From assembly GCA_947457335.1 (NCBI GenBank), contig CANGWA010000004.1:1-40626 (forward strand): a stretch of 40,626 nucleotides of DNA, read 5' to 3'. Positions within the stretch are counted from its first letter, which is position 1. Each line of letters begins with the position of its first letter. The translations under genes were made by a program, and so were the position numbers. Positions 8,712 through 20,400 of the stretch are shown here, piece by piece. Under the pieces are notes generated by a model. The model saw nothing but the letters and a program-made list of their open reading frames with translations, did no database searches and was not told where the DNA came from. Source of the DNA: Sphingobacteriaceae bacterium (GTDB lineage: Bacteria > Bacteroidota > Bacteroidia > B-17B0 > Aurantibacillaceae).

Positions 8712-10658
8712 CTAATTGCCTAACTGTTGAAGGCCTTTGAAAAGGATTTTAAGGTCGTTTTCAGGCTGGTAATCGCGGGCATAATTTAATAGGGCCTTAT
8801 TGCTGCGCAGCGAGTCGACGGGTCCCTCTAATAAAATAGCCGGCGTGAGTACCGACGGTTTTATATTGGGTAATTCAACGGGACTTACATTGCCGTAACC
8901 TACCCAGGTTTTTAGTCCGAATAACACCTGTACCACGTTACGTAGGAACCCAGCTTTATTTTTTTGAAAAAAGAAAAGTACTGGTGAAAGAGGAAGGATG
9001 GATAAACTCACGAAGACATCGAGTAAGCGTTTGGTGCGTTTATTGGCCGGTCGGCCTACATTATTAACGTCGATAACATACAGCTCACCGGCAGTGTCAA
9101 TACTGCTACTGCCAATAACAGAGAGGCTTTCGGGTGGGGCGATTTTATATTCTAAGCCCATTGCTGCGAGGGTTGTCATTTTTGCAATAATTTCTTGCGA
9201 AGAAAGATCTTTAGCGCAGAAAATAATTTCGTTGATGCTGTGCAATTGAATAATTTCTTCGGCATGGTTGTAGTTGCCGATGCAATTGGTGTGGGTTGAT
9301 GAATCGTTGGTAGTGATGAACCCGATGTATTCGGCATTTATTTTTGTTTCGCGAAGTAAACTGTTCACGCGTTCAAATTCGTGTTCGCTACCGATAATGG
9401 CGATGCGTTCGGCGCGGCGCCCGATTTGCATGGATTTGATGCCAGCGAAATGAAATGTGATGCGGGAAAGCAGGTAAACACAAAGTGTGTAAATGGAGCC
9501 GAGCAGGATGAGCGCGCGCGAGAAACGGTAGTGTTCCGGTAAAAGCGAATAAACAATGAGGATGGTTGCAGAGCCGGTAATCACACCGCGTGTAATCTTG
9601 CGTAAATGAATGGGTTTATCGTACCCGCCGTTCATGTACACAAACCACATCCAAATGAGTGAATAAAGCGGAAAGAAGACCTTTATGATTTCGGCTGAAT
9701 AAAAATTCGGATAAAGTTCGCGGTAGTTTTGGTAAACGCTTTTAAGAACAAATAAGCCAGTAAGAATGATGATAAAATCGAGTGCGGGCAAGGCCAATTG
9801 TTTAACAAGGCGCACGAGAATAGCGAGTCCGGCCCTCAGGTATATAGCCAGATGAATGAGGAAACTGAATAATCCTGCGTTGGTAGAGCTAAAGTGTTTG
9901 CGTGCGAAAATGGCCATGGCTTTGTAGAACACCACAACGTAATTAACGCTGCTTTTTTTAGTGCTTTCACCCTTGTAGTGAATGATGCTGCTTTCGGCGT
10001 AGTAGTAGTTTTTATAACCAGCAAGGGTAATGCGGTACGAGAGGTCAATGTCTTCGCCGTACATAAAAAACGTTTCGTCGAGTAGACCGCATTTATCCAA
10101 TGCTACTTTGCGCATGAGCATGAATGCGCCGCTGAGAATGTCGACTTGGTGATTTTGATTTTTATCGAGGTAGGTGAGGTGGTACTGGCCAAAACGTTTT
10201 GATTTCGGGAATAGTTTAGATAGTCCGAATATTTTATAGAAAGCAACTGCGGGTGTTGGTAATCCTCTTTTACTTTCGGGCAAGAAACGGCCTTTTCCGT
10301 CGAGCATGCGGATGCCTAGTCCCCCAGCATCGGGGTGGTTATTCATGAACCCAATTGTTTTTTCGAAGGTATCTTCTTGAACAACGGTATCGGGGTTGAG
10401 GAGGAGGATGTATTTGCCTGTTGCCAACTTGATAGCTTGGTTATTGGCGGCGGAGAACCCTGTATTTTTAGAATTAGCGATGAGTTTTACTTGAGGGAAG
10501 CGGGAGCGTATGAGGTCGGTAGAGCCATCGACAGAATTATTATCGACCACAAACACCTCGGCAGAAAGGTTGCCCAGTGCCTTGTAAACGGAGTGAAGGC
10601 ATTGTTCGAGAAAATGCTTCACGTTATAATTGACTATGATGATTGAGAGTTCCAACAA
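8712..10658 (-). CDS. Family 2 glycosyltransferase fused to WcaJ/PHPT-like multi-TM + nucleotide-binding-like region
   Basis: GT2 start LSIIIVNYNVKHFLEQCLHSV...FVVDNNSVDGS; C-terminal half has TM helices, RIAIIGSEHEFERVNSLL, and KRTKRLLDVFVSLSILPLSPVLFFF as in polyprenyl-phosphate sugar transferases. Confidence 0.85.
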   Translation of the reverse strand: MLELSIIIVNYNVKHFLEQCLHSVYKALGNLSAEVFVVDNNSVDGSTDLIRSRFPQVKLIANSKNTGFSAANNQAIKLATGKYILLLNPDTVVQEDTFEKTIGFMNNHPDAGGLGIRMLDGKGRFLPESKRGLPTPAVAFYKIFGLSKLFPKSKRFGQYHLTYLDKNQNHQVDILSGAFMLMRKVALDKCGLLDETFFMYGEDIDLSYRITLAGYKNYYYAESSIIHYKGESTKKSSVNYVVVFYKAMAIFARKHFSSTNAGLFSFLIHLAIYLRAGLAILVRLVKQLALPALDFIIILTGLFVLKSVYQNYRELYPNFYSAEIIKVFFPLYSLIWMWFVYMNGGYDKPIHLRKITRGVITGSATILIVYSLLPEHYRFSRALILLGSIYTLCVYLLSRITFHFAGIKSMQIGRRAERIAIIGSEHEFERVNSLLRETKINAEYIGFITTNDSSTHTNCIGNYNHAEEIIQLHSINEIIFCAKDLSSQEIIAKMTTLAAMGLEYKIAPPESLSVIGSSSIDTAGELYVIDVNNVGRPANKRTKRLLDVFVSLSILPLSPVLFFFQKNKAGFLRNVVQVLFGLKTWVGYGNVSPVELPNIKPSVLTPAILLEGPVDSLRSNKALLNYARDYQPENDLKILFKGLQQLGN

Positions 10659-10692
10659 GTTGTAACCCGTAAAAATAGGATTTTCGGGGGGC

Positions 10693-10727
10693 TAAAAAAA
10701 AGACCCGGTCGAGGGGACCGGGTCTTC
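10693..10727 (-). terminator. Intrinsic terminator of the four-gene T9SS operon
   Basis: AAGACCCGGTC / GACCGGGTCTT perfect 11-bp stem (10700-10726) with a T-tract on the minus strand. Confidence 0.9.
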
Positions 10728-10746
10728 AACGAAAAGGGGGGGGTGA

Positions 10747-13700
10747 TTATTGTTTGATTACTTTAATCGCTGATGTTTGGTTATTGCTTTGAATGCGCAC
10801 GAAGTAGAGTCCGTTGCTGTAATCAGCCAAATCAATTTGGGTGTTGCCTGTTCCGGTTTGTCCCTCACGAATCAACTGGCCTGCAGCGTTCATAATGCTA
10901 TAATTGGCTGAATAAGGCGCGCTGATGATAAACGAACCGTTGTTTGGGTTAGGATACACTTCAAAGCTGGTGAGTTCGTTCATGGCGATGCCAGCACAAG
11001 CGGCCACGTTTTGAGTAACAACAACAGCAGCCGATTCGCAGCCCTCTTGTGAATAACCATTCACGGTGTAGACGGTTGTAGCGGTTGGGGTGATGACGAT
11101 GAAGCCAACAGTAGACATTTGCGAGCCGTTAGAGCCGATCCAGTTGTATGCTCCGGCGCCAGTGGCGAGTAGCGTTGCTGATTCACCTGCACAGATGGTA
11201 GGAGAGTAGGCTGAAGCATTGATAACGGGCAAAGCGTTGACGATAACGGTTGACACAACACCAGTGAGGTTTTCGCAACCTTCAGCAGAAACCCCGGTGA
11301 TGGTGTATTGCGACGTAACCGTTGGACTAACGTTAGCAGAGCCACCGGTGATAGTGTAAACAGCAGCACCAGTCGGACTTAGAGAGAACGATTCGCCCAT
11401 ACAAATCATGCCACTTTGAGCAGCAATAGAAGGACTTTGGTAAACAGTTACTGTCGCCACTGCATTAGCTGCACTAACGCAGCCAGCAGAAGAAGTACCT
11501 GAAACAAAGTACGACATGGTGGTATTAGGATTAACAACTGGTCCACCGTTAATAAACGTATACGTTGCAGCGCCAGAAGGAGTGATGGTGAATGAGCTAC
11601 CAGCGCAGATGGTGCCACTGTTAACGGACACTACAGGCACGGAGTTAACGGTGATGGTTACCACGGCTGGTACAGCGCTTTTACAACCCGCCAAAGAGGC
11701 GCCAGTGATGGAGTAGGACGTGGTGGTGGCAGGCGTTACGACGTTAGAGCCGCCGCTGTAGGTATAGGTAGCAGCGCCACCGGCAAGCAGTGTTACCGAT
11801 TGTCCGGCGCAGATTTGACTACCTGCGGCAGTGACAACAGGCAATGGGTTAACAATAACAGAAGCATAGGCCGTGTTTGTTGCGGCGCAGCCGTATTGGT
11901 TCGTACCAGTTATGGTATAGATGGACGAACTGGAAGGAGTGACCACGTTAGCGCCACCGCTGATGGTGGAGGTGGATGCGCCTTGTGGCACGATGGTGAA
12001 AGAGCTACCAGAACAAACGGTGCCGTTGTTTGCAGAAACAGTTGGTAATGGATAAACCACAACGTTAGCAATGGCTGGGGAGGCGGAGACACAACCGAGG
12101 GAGCTAGTACCAGAGACCATGTAAACAGAAGTGTTGATAGGGCTAACCGAAGGTGTACCGCTTGAGTAGGTATAAGTAGCGGCACCGCTAGCGCTAATGA
12201 CATACGAGCCGCCTAAACAGATGGAGCCACTGGTTGCAGAGATTACAGGAAGCGGCAACACAGACAAGCTAGCAACAGCGGAGATGGTGCTGGTACATCC
12301 CAGAGCACTTGTTCCACTTACGGAGTAAACGGTGTTCGCAGTAGCGACAACAGTTGGTGAGCCGTTGGAGTAGGTGTAGTTGGATGCGCCTGAAGGTTGC
12401 ATAATGAAGATAGAGCCTTGACACAAGGTGGCGTTATTAACTGAGAGTGTAGGGCGTGGGTTAACAGTTACAACAACAGCGGTTCTGTTAGGGTTTTCGC
12501 CACAGGTAACAGAGCTAGCAGAGAAGAAGGTAAACAAAGAAGGACTGCTAACAGAGGTCATTAGTGAGTTCGAGATGACAACGTTGGTGCCTGTTCCGAT
12601 AGCAGCCGTACTTGTAGCACTAGTGTACCAATTAACAGTACCAGAGTTTGTTGTAGCAGAAAGTGTAGTTGTGTTACCGCTACATACGCTGAGGTTGGTG
12701 ATATTGGTTGAGTTAGATGGCGCAGCGGCGTAGTTACAGATGTCGAAGCGCCAGAGGTCGTTGAGACTACCAGAAGAAGATTGAGTATACCCAGATCCGC
12801 CAAACATATAGATACCAGAAGTTGTACCCCAGCCGGCAGCTTGTTCTCTTGCTCCGGGTGTGTTATTCACTGCTGGTGTATTTAAGGTACCAAATACGCC
12901 TAAAGAGTTATTGACATTGCTTCCCTTCATCCATGTCCATTCATTTGATGTAGGGTTGTATTTCCAGAGTTCATTGAGGAAACCGTTGCTGTTTGAGCTG
13001 TAGCCACTCGAAGGGAGAAGCCACATATTTCCAGCTTGATCCGCAAACAATCCTGTAGCATTTGGAGAATATCTACTTCCTGGAGAATTAGATGACCCAG
13101 ACACCCCCTGAGTGCCATAAACGCCATATAAATACGTATTTGTACTGGATCCTTTTAACCAGGTCCATTGGCCACTTGATATATTATACCTCCACAAATC
13201 ATTTGTCAACCCCGAATTATTAGAAGTATATCCATACCCGCCAATTAGATATAGATTTCCTGAAAAATCGTAACCCATAACAGCTTCTTCTTTACAACCT
13301 GGACGGTTATTGGTAGACCCGACACCTTGTGTGCCATAAACACCGAATTGATTAGCCTGATTTGATCCGCCCATCCAAACCCAATTTCCAGTTGAAACGT
13401 CAAATTTCCATAGGTCTGACAGCATACCGCTATTATTGTTAGTGTAACCATATCCGCCGAAGAGCCAACCGTTTCCGTTTGCATCTTGTGTCATTGGACA
13501 AGCATATCTTGCGCCTGGCGTGTTTCCAGAAGCTCCAGTCCCTTGAGTTCCATAAATTGCTAACTGGTAACCGGTGTTAGACCCTTTTAACCAAGTCCAT
13601 GTATTTGATGAAATATTGTATTTCCACAAATCGTTATTATACACATAGGAACTATTGGAGCTCCAGCCATAACCCCCAAAGAGGTAGAGGTTACCATTAT

Positions 13701-14103
13701 TGTCGGACCAGCCGCCGCTATTCACGCGGCAAGGAGGGTAGTTATTTATACTGCCAGTACCCTGAGTCCCATAAACACCAGTAGAGTAAGGAGAATTAGG
13801 GCCTTTGACCCAGGTCCACAATCCAGAAGAAACACTGTACTTCCAAAGATCGGCCATGTAGCCATAATTGTTATTATATCCGCCAAACAACCAAAGATCT
13901 CCATTTGAGTCGGTCCAGCTCATTGAATTATACCTAGAACCGGGGTTGTTGGATGATGCAGCAACGCCTTGTGTTCCCCATGAGGGATTGAGATAAGTGG
14001 TTGAAGAACTACCGCCAATCCACGTCCAGTTGAATTGTGCTTGCATGGTCCCCACTAATGAGAGTGCAAGTAATAACAGTTGAATTTGTTTTTTCATAAT
14101 CAT
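10747..14103 (-). CDS. T9SS-tail secreted protein: Kelch-like N-terminal repeats + Ig-like repeats (paralogue A)
   Basis: Signal peptide; ~6 repeats of YGTQG...N.PG.R...DLWLFGGYGY...NDLWKYN...WTW.KG; ~7-8 Ig-like repeats (..ICAGSSFTITPSGAATYTF..GC..); tail VYPNPNNGSFIISAPYSANYSIMNAAGQLI...GLYFVRIQSNNQTSAIKVIKQ. Confidence 0.92.
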   Translation of the reverse strand: MIMKKQIQLLLLALSLVGTMQAQFNWTWIGGSSSTTYLNPSWGTQGVAASSNNPGSRYNSMSWTDSNGDLWLFGGYNNNYGYMADLWKYSVSSGLWTWVKGPNSPYSTGVYGTQGTGSINNYPPCRVNSGGWSDNNGNLYLFGGYGWSSNSSYVYNNDLWKYNISSNTWTWLKGSNTGYQLAIYGTQGTGASGNTPGARYACPMTQDANGNGWLFGGYGYTNNNSGMLSDLWKFDVSTGNWVWMGGSNQANQFGVYGTQGVGSTNNRPGCKEEAVMGYDFSGNLYLIGGYGYTSNNSGLTNDLWRYNISSGQWTWLKGSSTNTYLYGVYGTQGVSGSSNSPGSRYSPNATGLFADQAGNMWLLPSSGYSSNSNGFLNELWKYNPTSNEWTWMKGSNVNNSLGVFGTLNTPAVNNTPGAREQAAGWGTTSGIYMFGGSGYTQSSSGSLNDLWRFDICNYAAAPSNSTNITNLSVCSGNTTTLSATTNSGTVNWYTSATSTAAIGTGTNVVISNSLMTSVSSPSLFTFFSASSVTCGENPNRTAVVVTVNPRPTLSVNNATLCQGSIFIMQPSGASNYTYSNGSPTVVATANTVYSVSGTSALGCTSTISAVASLSVLPLPVISATSGSICLGGSYVISASGAATYTYSSGTPSVSPINTSVYMVSGTSSLGCVSASPAIANVVVYPLPTVSANNGTVCSGSSFTIVPQGASTSTISGGANVVTPSSSSIYTITGTNQYGCAATNTAYASVIVNPLPVVTAAGSQICAGQSVTLLAGGAATYTYSGGSNVVTPATTTSYSITGASLAGCKSAVPAVVTITVNSVPVVSVNSGTICAGSSFTITPSGAATYTFINGGPVVNPNTTMSYFVSGTSSAGCVSAANAVATVTVYQSPSIAAQSGMICMGESFSLSPTGAAVYTITGGSANVSPTVTSQYTITGVSAEGCENLTGVVSTVIVNALPVINASAYSPTICAGESATLLATGAGAYNWIGSNGSQMSTVGFIVITPTATTVYTVNGYSQEGCESAAVVVTQNVAACAGIAMNELTSFEVYPNPNNGSFIISAPYSANYSIMNAAGQLIREGQTGTGNTQIDLADYSNGLYFVRIQSNNQTSAIKVIKQ

Positions 14104-14117
14104 TCTATTTGGTGGGG

Positions 14118-17100
14118 TTACTGTTTAACGATTTTGATGGTTTGTGTGAATTGACCATTGAGGACAGTGACGTAGTAAATGCCGTTAGCAAAGTTGTCGA
14201 TAGCGATGGCGTTGTCGCCGGCATTTGCGTTAGCAGTATAAACCAACTGACCAAGTTGGTTAACAATGGTAACGGCAGCTTTATCATTTAAATGCAAGGT
14301 GAAGGCGCCATTGTTTGGATTTGGCCATAAGCTAATTTGTTCAGCGGCATTTTCATCAAGCCCTGTACACGCTGAAACTTTAATAGCAATGGCAGCTGTT
14401 GAGGTACACCCTTCGTTGCTAACACCAGAGATGGTGTATGAAGTAGGCAATGAAGGTGATACGACATTGCTAGAAAGTGTGGTGGTGGTTGGGTTGTTAG
14501 AATTGCTGTTGGTCCACACATAAGCATTAGCTGCACCAACAGTAATGGTAACACTTTCGCCTACACAGATGGAGGTGGAGGTTGCAACAGGATTTAATGC
14601 TGGAGGATTGTTCACTGTGACGTTGACTACAATGTCTGTTGCATCGCAGCCAGCTGCGCTTTCACCAGAGACCGTATAAGCACTTGTAGCAGTTGGCGAA
14701 ACAGCTGCTGAGCCGCTGCTATAGGTGTATGAATCGGCTCCAATAGGCGTGATAGTAAAATTATCGCCAAGACACACGGTGCCATTGGCTGCGCTCATAA
14801 CTGGAATGGCGTTTACAACTACAGTAGCGTTTGAAGTTTGGCCAGTGCAACCATTAGCGGTGCCAACGATGCCATAAACCGATGTAGCCGTTGGTGTCAC
14901 AACAGGACCGCCATTCACATACGAGTAAGTTGTTGCGCCGGATGGGTTCAGTGTAAAGGAGTTGCCTGAGCAAATGGCACCGGAGCTAACGCTTACAGTT
15001 GGTAAGGCATAAACGGTAACCGTAACAACGGCAGGAATCGCATTACAACCAGCTGCGCTACCGGTGACGGTATAGGATGAAGTGGTGTTAGGCGAAACGA
15101 CTGGGCTCAACGAGGAGTAGTTGTAATTGCCAGCGCCACTAGGGTTGATTGTGTAGGATCCACCCGCACAGATGGTGCCACTGTTAGCTGTGATGGTTGA
15201 AGGAGCAATAACGGATACCGTGACAACAGCCGTATTGGTTGAGCTACAACCTTGCGCGCTGGTTCCTGTTATACTGTAGGAGGTATTGGTCGTTGGAGAA
15301 ATAGAAGCAGAGCCGCCGCTATAGATATACGTTGATGCGCCTGAAGGGACAATAACAAAGGATTGTCCTGAACAAATTGTTCCGCCCGTTGCACTCACGG
15401 TTGGTGGCGCATACACCATAATATTTACTATAGCAGGCGTAGAAGAAGTACAGCCTTGAGCACTTGTACCAGAAACGGTGTAAAATGTAGGAGTTGTTGG
15501 CGATACAATGTTTGTGCCACTGCTATAAGTGTAACTAGTTGCACCGGAAGCATTGATGGTATAAGTATTGCCGCTACAGAGAGAACCACTGTTAACAGTG
15601 ATGGTGGGGGAAGGTGAAACGGCTACGTTTGAAACTACCACAGAAGTGTTCGTACATCCTGCAGTAGAATAACCCGTTACGGTATAACTAGTAGAGGTTG
15701 TTGGATAAACCACTTGAGAATTGCCACCAGAATAACTGTAAGACGTTGCGCCAGTAGGGATCATAACAAAAGGTGTTCCTGAACACACACTTCCACTGTT
15801 AACACTTATGGTAGGTGTTGGGTTTACTGTGATGGTAATAGAAGAACGCTGAAGGCTGGTTCCACAAGAAACGGACCCCGTAGCGTAATACGTATAAAGC
15901 GACGTGTTTCCAACAGCCGTTAGGCCGGTTGGTACAAACGATGTACCAGTACCTATTGTAGTTGAGCTGGTGGGACTAGCGTACCATAATATACTACCGG
16001 TATTTGTAGTTGCTGCGAGTGTTGACGAGTTGCCACTGCAGAGGAAGATGGAGTTAGTGGTGTTTTGAAAGGTTGGGCTGTTGGGCACTGCACACACGTC
16101 GAAGCGCCACAAGTCATTCATACTCCCTGAGGAGTTAGCACCATAACCGTATCCGCCCATTAGCCAAATATTGCCTGTTGCATCAAACGCATAGCTTACA
16201 TTGTTGTCTCTTCCGCCAGGGTTAGAAGAGGACGATGCTTGTCCTAGTGTTCCATAACTGCCATAGTTGTTGGGTGTAGAGCTCCCCTTTACCCAAGTCC
16301 ATTGCCCGTTAGAAATAGTGTATTTCCATAATTCATTTAGAAGTCCTGAATTATTTTGTGCGAAGCCGTAAGCAGGTGAAACCCATAAATTGCCCGCATT
16401 ATCTGCGTTCAAATTTCCAATAAAGCGCGAGCCAGGATAGTTGCTAGTGCTTCCGGTACCTTGTGTGCCATAGACGCCGTATATGTTGACGCTTTGAGAA
16501 CCGCTCATCCAAGTCCATACACCGGTTGAAGGCACGAACCGCCATAGGTCGTTCGTATAACCATAATTATTACTTGTGTAACCATAACCACTAAAAATCC
16601 AAATGTTTCCACTGGCATCAGCGGCAATGCCTCCGCCATAGCGGCAGCCAGGGTAATTAGAAGTGCTTCCTGTTCCGAGTGTGCCAGAAACCCCATAAAT
16701 TGACGTAGATGTGGTGCCGCCCATCCAGGTAAAATTGGAGGTGGTCGGATCTAACTTCCACAAGTCGTTCATTGGTCCAGAGTTGCCAACATTGTTATAA
16801 CCATAACCACCAAAAAGCCAAATGTTACCAGAAAGGTCTTTAGTCATGTGATGATAGTGCCGAGCACCAGGAATGTTGCTTGAATTCGCCGTGCCCATGG
16901 ATCCGTATGTACCATTCGAATAACCATTATTAGAGCCTTTTACCCAAGTCCATTGTCCCGAGGCAATATTGTACTTCCACAGATCGTTCAGGTAAACATA
17001 ACTTTGATTGAAACCAAAGCCATAACCACCAAATAACCAGAGATTGCCATTGTTATCACTCACCATAGCTCCTAGATAGCGACAGCCCGGATAATTACCT

Positions 17101-17456
17101 GTTGAACCAACGCCTTGTGTGCCGTAATTGCCATAGGCGTAGGCACTTGTCGTACCACTCACGTAAGTCCATTGATTTGTTGTCGGATCAAATTTCCAGA
17201 GGTCGTTTCTCATCCCAGAGTTTGTGTTGCCGCCGAAGAGCCATACATTTCCAGAGGCATCGGTGCACATTTGTGTATATTCCCTATTACCAGGGTCGTT
17301 ACTGCTAGAGGCAACATTTTGTGTGCCATAAGTTGGGTTTGTGTAGAAGCTATTACCAGTACCAGCCATCCATCCCCAGTTTTGTTGAGCGGAGATGAAA
17401 CCCACCGAGAGCAACAAACACCAAATTAAATTTATTTTATTTTTCATGATTTGCAT
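14118..17456 (-). CDS. T9SS-tail Kelch-like/Ig-like repeat protein (paralogue B)
   Basis: Same architecture; tail LWPNPNNGAFTLHLNDKAAVTIVNQLGQLVYTANANAGDNAIAIDNFANGIYYVTVLNGQFTQTIKIVKQ. Confidence 0.92.
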   Translation of the reverse strand: MQIMKNKINLIWCLLLSVGFISAQQNWGWMAGTGNSFYTNPTYGTQNVASSSNDPGNREYTQMCTDASGNVWLFGGNTNSGMRNDLWKFDPTTNQWTYVSGTTSAYAYGNYGTQGVGSTGNYPGCRYLGAMVSDNNGNLWLFGGYGFGFNQSYVYLNDLWKYNIASGQWTWVKGSNNGYSNGTYGSMGTANSSNIPGARHYHHMTKDLSGNIWLFGGYGYNNVGNSGPMNDLWKLDPTTSNFTWMGGTTSTSIYGVSGTLGTGSTSNYPGCRYGGGIAADASGNIWIFSGYGYTSNNYGYTNDLWRFVPSTGVWTWMSGSQSVNIYGVYGTQGTGSTSNYPGSRFIGNLNADNAGNLWVSPAYGFAQNNSGLLNELWKYTISNGQWTWVKGSSTPNNYGSYGTLGQASSSSNPGGRDNNVSYAFDATGNIWLMGGYGYGANSSGSMNDLWRFDVCAVPNSPTFQNTTNSIFLCSGNSSTLAATTNTGSILWYASPTSSTTIGTGTSFVPTGLTAVGNTSLYTYYATGSVSCGTSLQRSSITITVNPTPTISVNSGSVCSGTPFVMIPTGATSYSYSGGNSQVVYPTTSTSYTVTGYSTAGCTNTSVVVSNVAVSPSPTITVNSGSLCSGNTYTINASGATSYTYSSGTNIVSPTTPTFYTVSGTSAQGCTSSTPAIVNIMVYAPPTVSATGGTICSGQSFVIVPSGASTYIYSGGSASISPTTNTSYSITGTSAQGCSSTNTAVVTVSVIAPSTITANSGTICAGGSYTINPSGAGNYNYSSLSPVVSPNTTSSYTVTGSAAGCNAIPAVVTVTVYALPTVSVSSGAICSGNSFTLNPSGATTYSYVNGGPVVTPTATSVYGIVGTANGCTGQTSNATVVVNAIPVMSAANGTVCLGDNFTITPIGADSYTYSSGSAAVSPTATSAYTVSGESAAGCDATDIVVNVTVNNPPALNPVATSTSICVGESVTITVGAANAYVWTNSNSNNPTTTTLSSNVVSPSLPTSYTISGVSNEGCTSTAAIAIKVSACTGLDENAAEQISLWPNPNNGAFTLHLNDKAAVTIVNQLGQLVYTANANAGDNAIAIDNFANGIYYVTVLNGQFTQTIKIVKQ

Positions 17457-17473
17457 TTTGAAAGGGTTGCTGT

Positions 17474-20400
17474 TTATTGTTTTACAATTTTGATGACAGC
17501 GCTTTGCTGATTGAACTGTATGCGAACAAAGTACAAGCCGTTGCTGTAGGATTGAAGATCAATCGCATTTGCACCAAGACTTGTTTGGCCTTCTTTTATT
17601 AATTGTCCCGCTGCATTTAAAATAACATAGTTAGCGTTGACTGGAGTATTAACCATAAACACCCCATTGTTAGGATTAGGATAAACACTTACGCCTTCAA
17701 GTTGATTTAAGGAGAGGCCGGCGCACTCAGATACAAACTGAGTAATCGTAGCTGAAGATTCGCACCCTTCATTTGAATAACCAGTTACCGTATAAACTGA
17801 CGTTGCCGTTGGTGTAACAACCGCAAAGCCGACACTAGTCATTTGTCCACCACTATTACCTGTCCAGCTATAACTTGAAGCACCAGACGCAACTAGTGTA
17901 GCAGATTCACCTGCGCAAATGGTAGGATTAAATGCAGAGCCGCTAAGAGCAGGCAGGGCGTTTACAATCACACTGGCAATAACAGGCGTTAACCCATTAC
18001 AGCCGTTAGTCGCTGTTCCGGTGATGGTGTATTGCGAGCTTACGGAAGGCGTAACAACAATTGAACCACCCGAGATGGTGTAGGTGTTTGCACCAGAAGG
18101 GTTGAAGGTGTGCGATTCACCGGCACAAATCATTCCATTCGGAACAACAATGTTTGGTGACTGCAAAACTGTTACAACGACAGGCGTTACCGAAGAAGTA
18201 CAACCCGCTGAGGAGGTTCCTGCAATCATGTAGGTTGAGGAGTTTGCTGGAGAGACAATCGGTCCGCCACTGTAGTAAGTGTAGGTAGCGGCTCCTGTTG
18301 GACTAATTGTGTAGGAAGTACCAGAGCACATGCTGCCACTGTTGACTACCAGTACTGGTTTGGTGTTTACAGAAACAGTGACGAGTGCAGGAACAAGATT
18401 GACACAACCGGCACCTGTAGTGCCCGTTACCGAGTAGGTAGTTGTTGTGCTTGGTGTCACCACGTTGCTGCCACTGCTATAGGTGTAACTCGCTGCACCT
18501 TGCGGTTGGAAGGTTACCGATTGTCCCGAGCAAATGATGGCGTTTGAGATGGCAATGTTAGGCTGAGGGTTCACGTTAACAAAGGCGAGCACGGTATTGT
18601 TCGACACACAACCGTATTGGCTTGTACCGGTGATGCCGTATACTGTAGAAACAGAAGGAGAAACCACGCCGTTACCACTGCTGTAGGTATATGTAGCTGC
18701 ACCGGTAGGGTTGAGGGTATAGCTGGTGCCGGCACAAATAGTTGCATTGTTGACAGAAATATTAGGCAGTGCATACACCATTACAGAGGCAATAGCCGGA
18801 GATGCGGATGTACAGCCGAGGGAGCTGGTGCCAGTGACGAAGTAGCCTGTTGACGATTGAGGCGAAACGGTAGTGCTACCACCAGAAATGGTGTAGCTTA
18901 CGGCCCCTGTTGGTACTATAACAAATGATCCTCCGGCACAAATGCTGCCGCTATTAACGACCACAGAAGGTGACGGAATAACGGAGAGACTGGCAGTTAC
19001 AGGAAGTGCGTTGGTGCATCCAAAACTGTTGCTACCAGTTACTGTATAAGCCTGTGAGGTGGTGGCAATCACTGTATTGGAGCCATTGGAGTAGGTGTAG
19101 CTTTGTGCGCCTGAGGGACTCATTACAAACACCGCGCCTTCGCAGAGGGTGCCGTTGTTGACTGTTATAGCAGGGCGAGGGTTAACGGTGACGCTGATGG
19201 CTTGACGGCTCATGTTTTCACCACAGCTTACGGAGTTGGTTACATAGATGAGGGCCGTAGTTGCAGTTGTTCCGGCGTTTGCAAGTAGCGATCCTGATAC
19301 TACAACACTTGTCCCAGTGCCAATGGAATTGGTGCCGGTTGGTGAAGGGTACCATATGGTTGTTCCAGAGGCGGTATTGACTGTTAGCGTAGTAGTGTTG
19401 CCGCTGCAGACCGAAAGGTTCGCGGTAGCCGTGGTATTTGCGGGAGGTGTGCCGTAATTACAAATATCGTATCGGAAGAAATCATTCATTGTTCCGTTAG
19501 CAGGGTTTCCGTAGCCATATCCTCCATAGATATAAAATGCACCAGGTGTTGAAAAGCCTACAGGATTTTCCCTAGCGCCTGGGGTGTTGTTGGTTGAAGA
19601 AACGTTAATGGTGCCATAGGTGGCATTAGCTGAAGGGCCATTACTACCGCTCATCCAAGTCCATTGCGAGGTTGTAAGGTTGAATCTCCACAAGTCGTTT
19701 AAAAGACCGTTATTGTTTGAAGAGTAACCATAGCTGCCGAACATCCAAAGGTTTCCGCCGCCATCTGCCATTAAGGTGTTTGAGGTGTATTGGTAGCGGC
19801 TACCAGGTGCATTGTTAGCGGCAGCTGTACCCAATGTGCCGTATACTCCATAAACGTAGGTGGAGTTTGATCCTTTCAGCCATGTCCATTGACCAGTAGA
19901 AATATTGTACCTCCATAAATCATTAGTTAATCCGTTACCACTCGACGACGTTCCGTAGCCTCCGAAAATATATAAGTTGCCATTGTTGTCAGAACACATA
20001 TTTGTCTCTTCCTTACTACCTGGGTAATTAGTAGATGAGGCAACGCCTTGAGTACCGTAAATTGGATTTATATTCTGAGAAGTTGATGAACCTCCCATCC
20101 AAACCCAATTGCCGGTTGAGACATCAAATTTCCATAAATCATTGTTTGGTGCAGCACCACTGTTAGAAGAGTAGCCGTAGCCTCCGTACAACCAACCATT
20201 TCCGTTTTGGTCGCGAGTCATTGGACACATATAACGACAGCCAGGAGTATTAGCACTAGCCCCTGTTCCAAGTGTTCCATAGGTTCCATATCCATAACCA
20301 GAACTTGAGCCTTTTAGCCATGTCCAGTTATTAGAAGCGATATTATAAACCCATAAATCATTATTGTAGGAGTAAGAAGTATTTGAATGGCCATAGCCAC

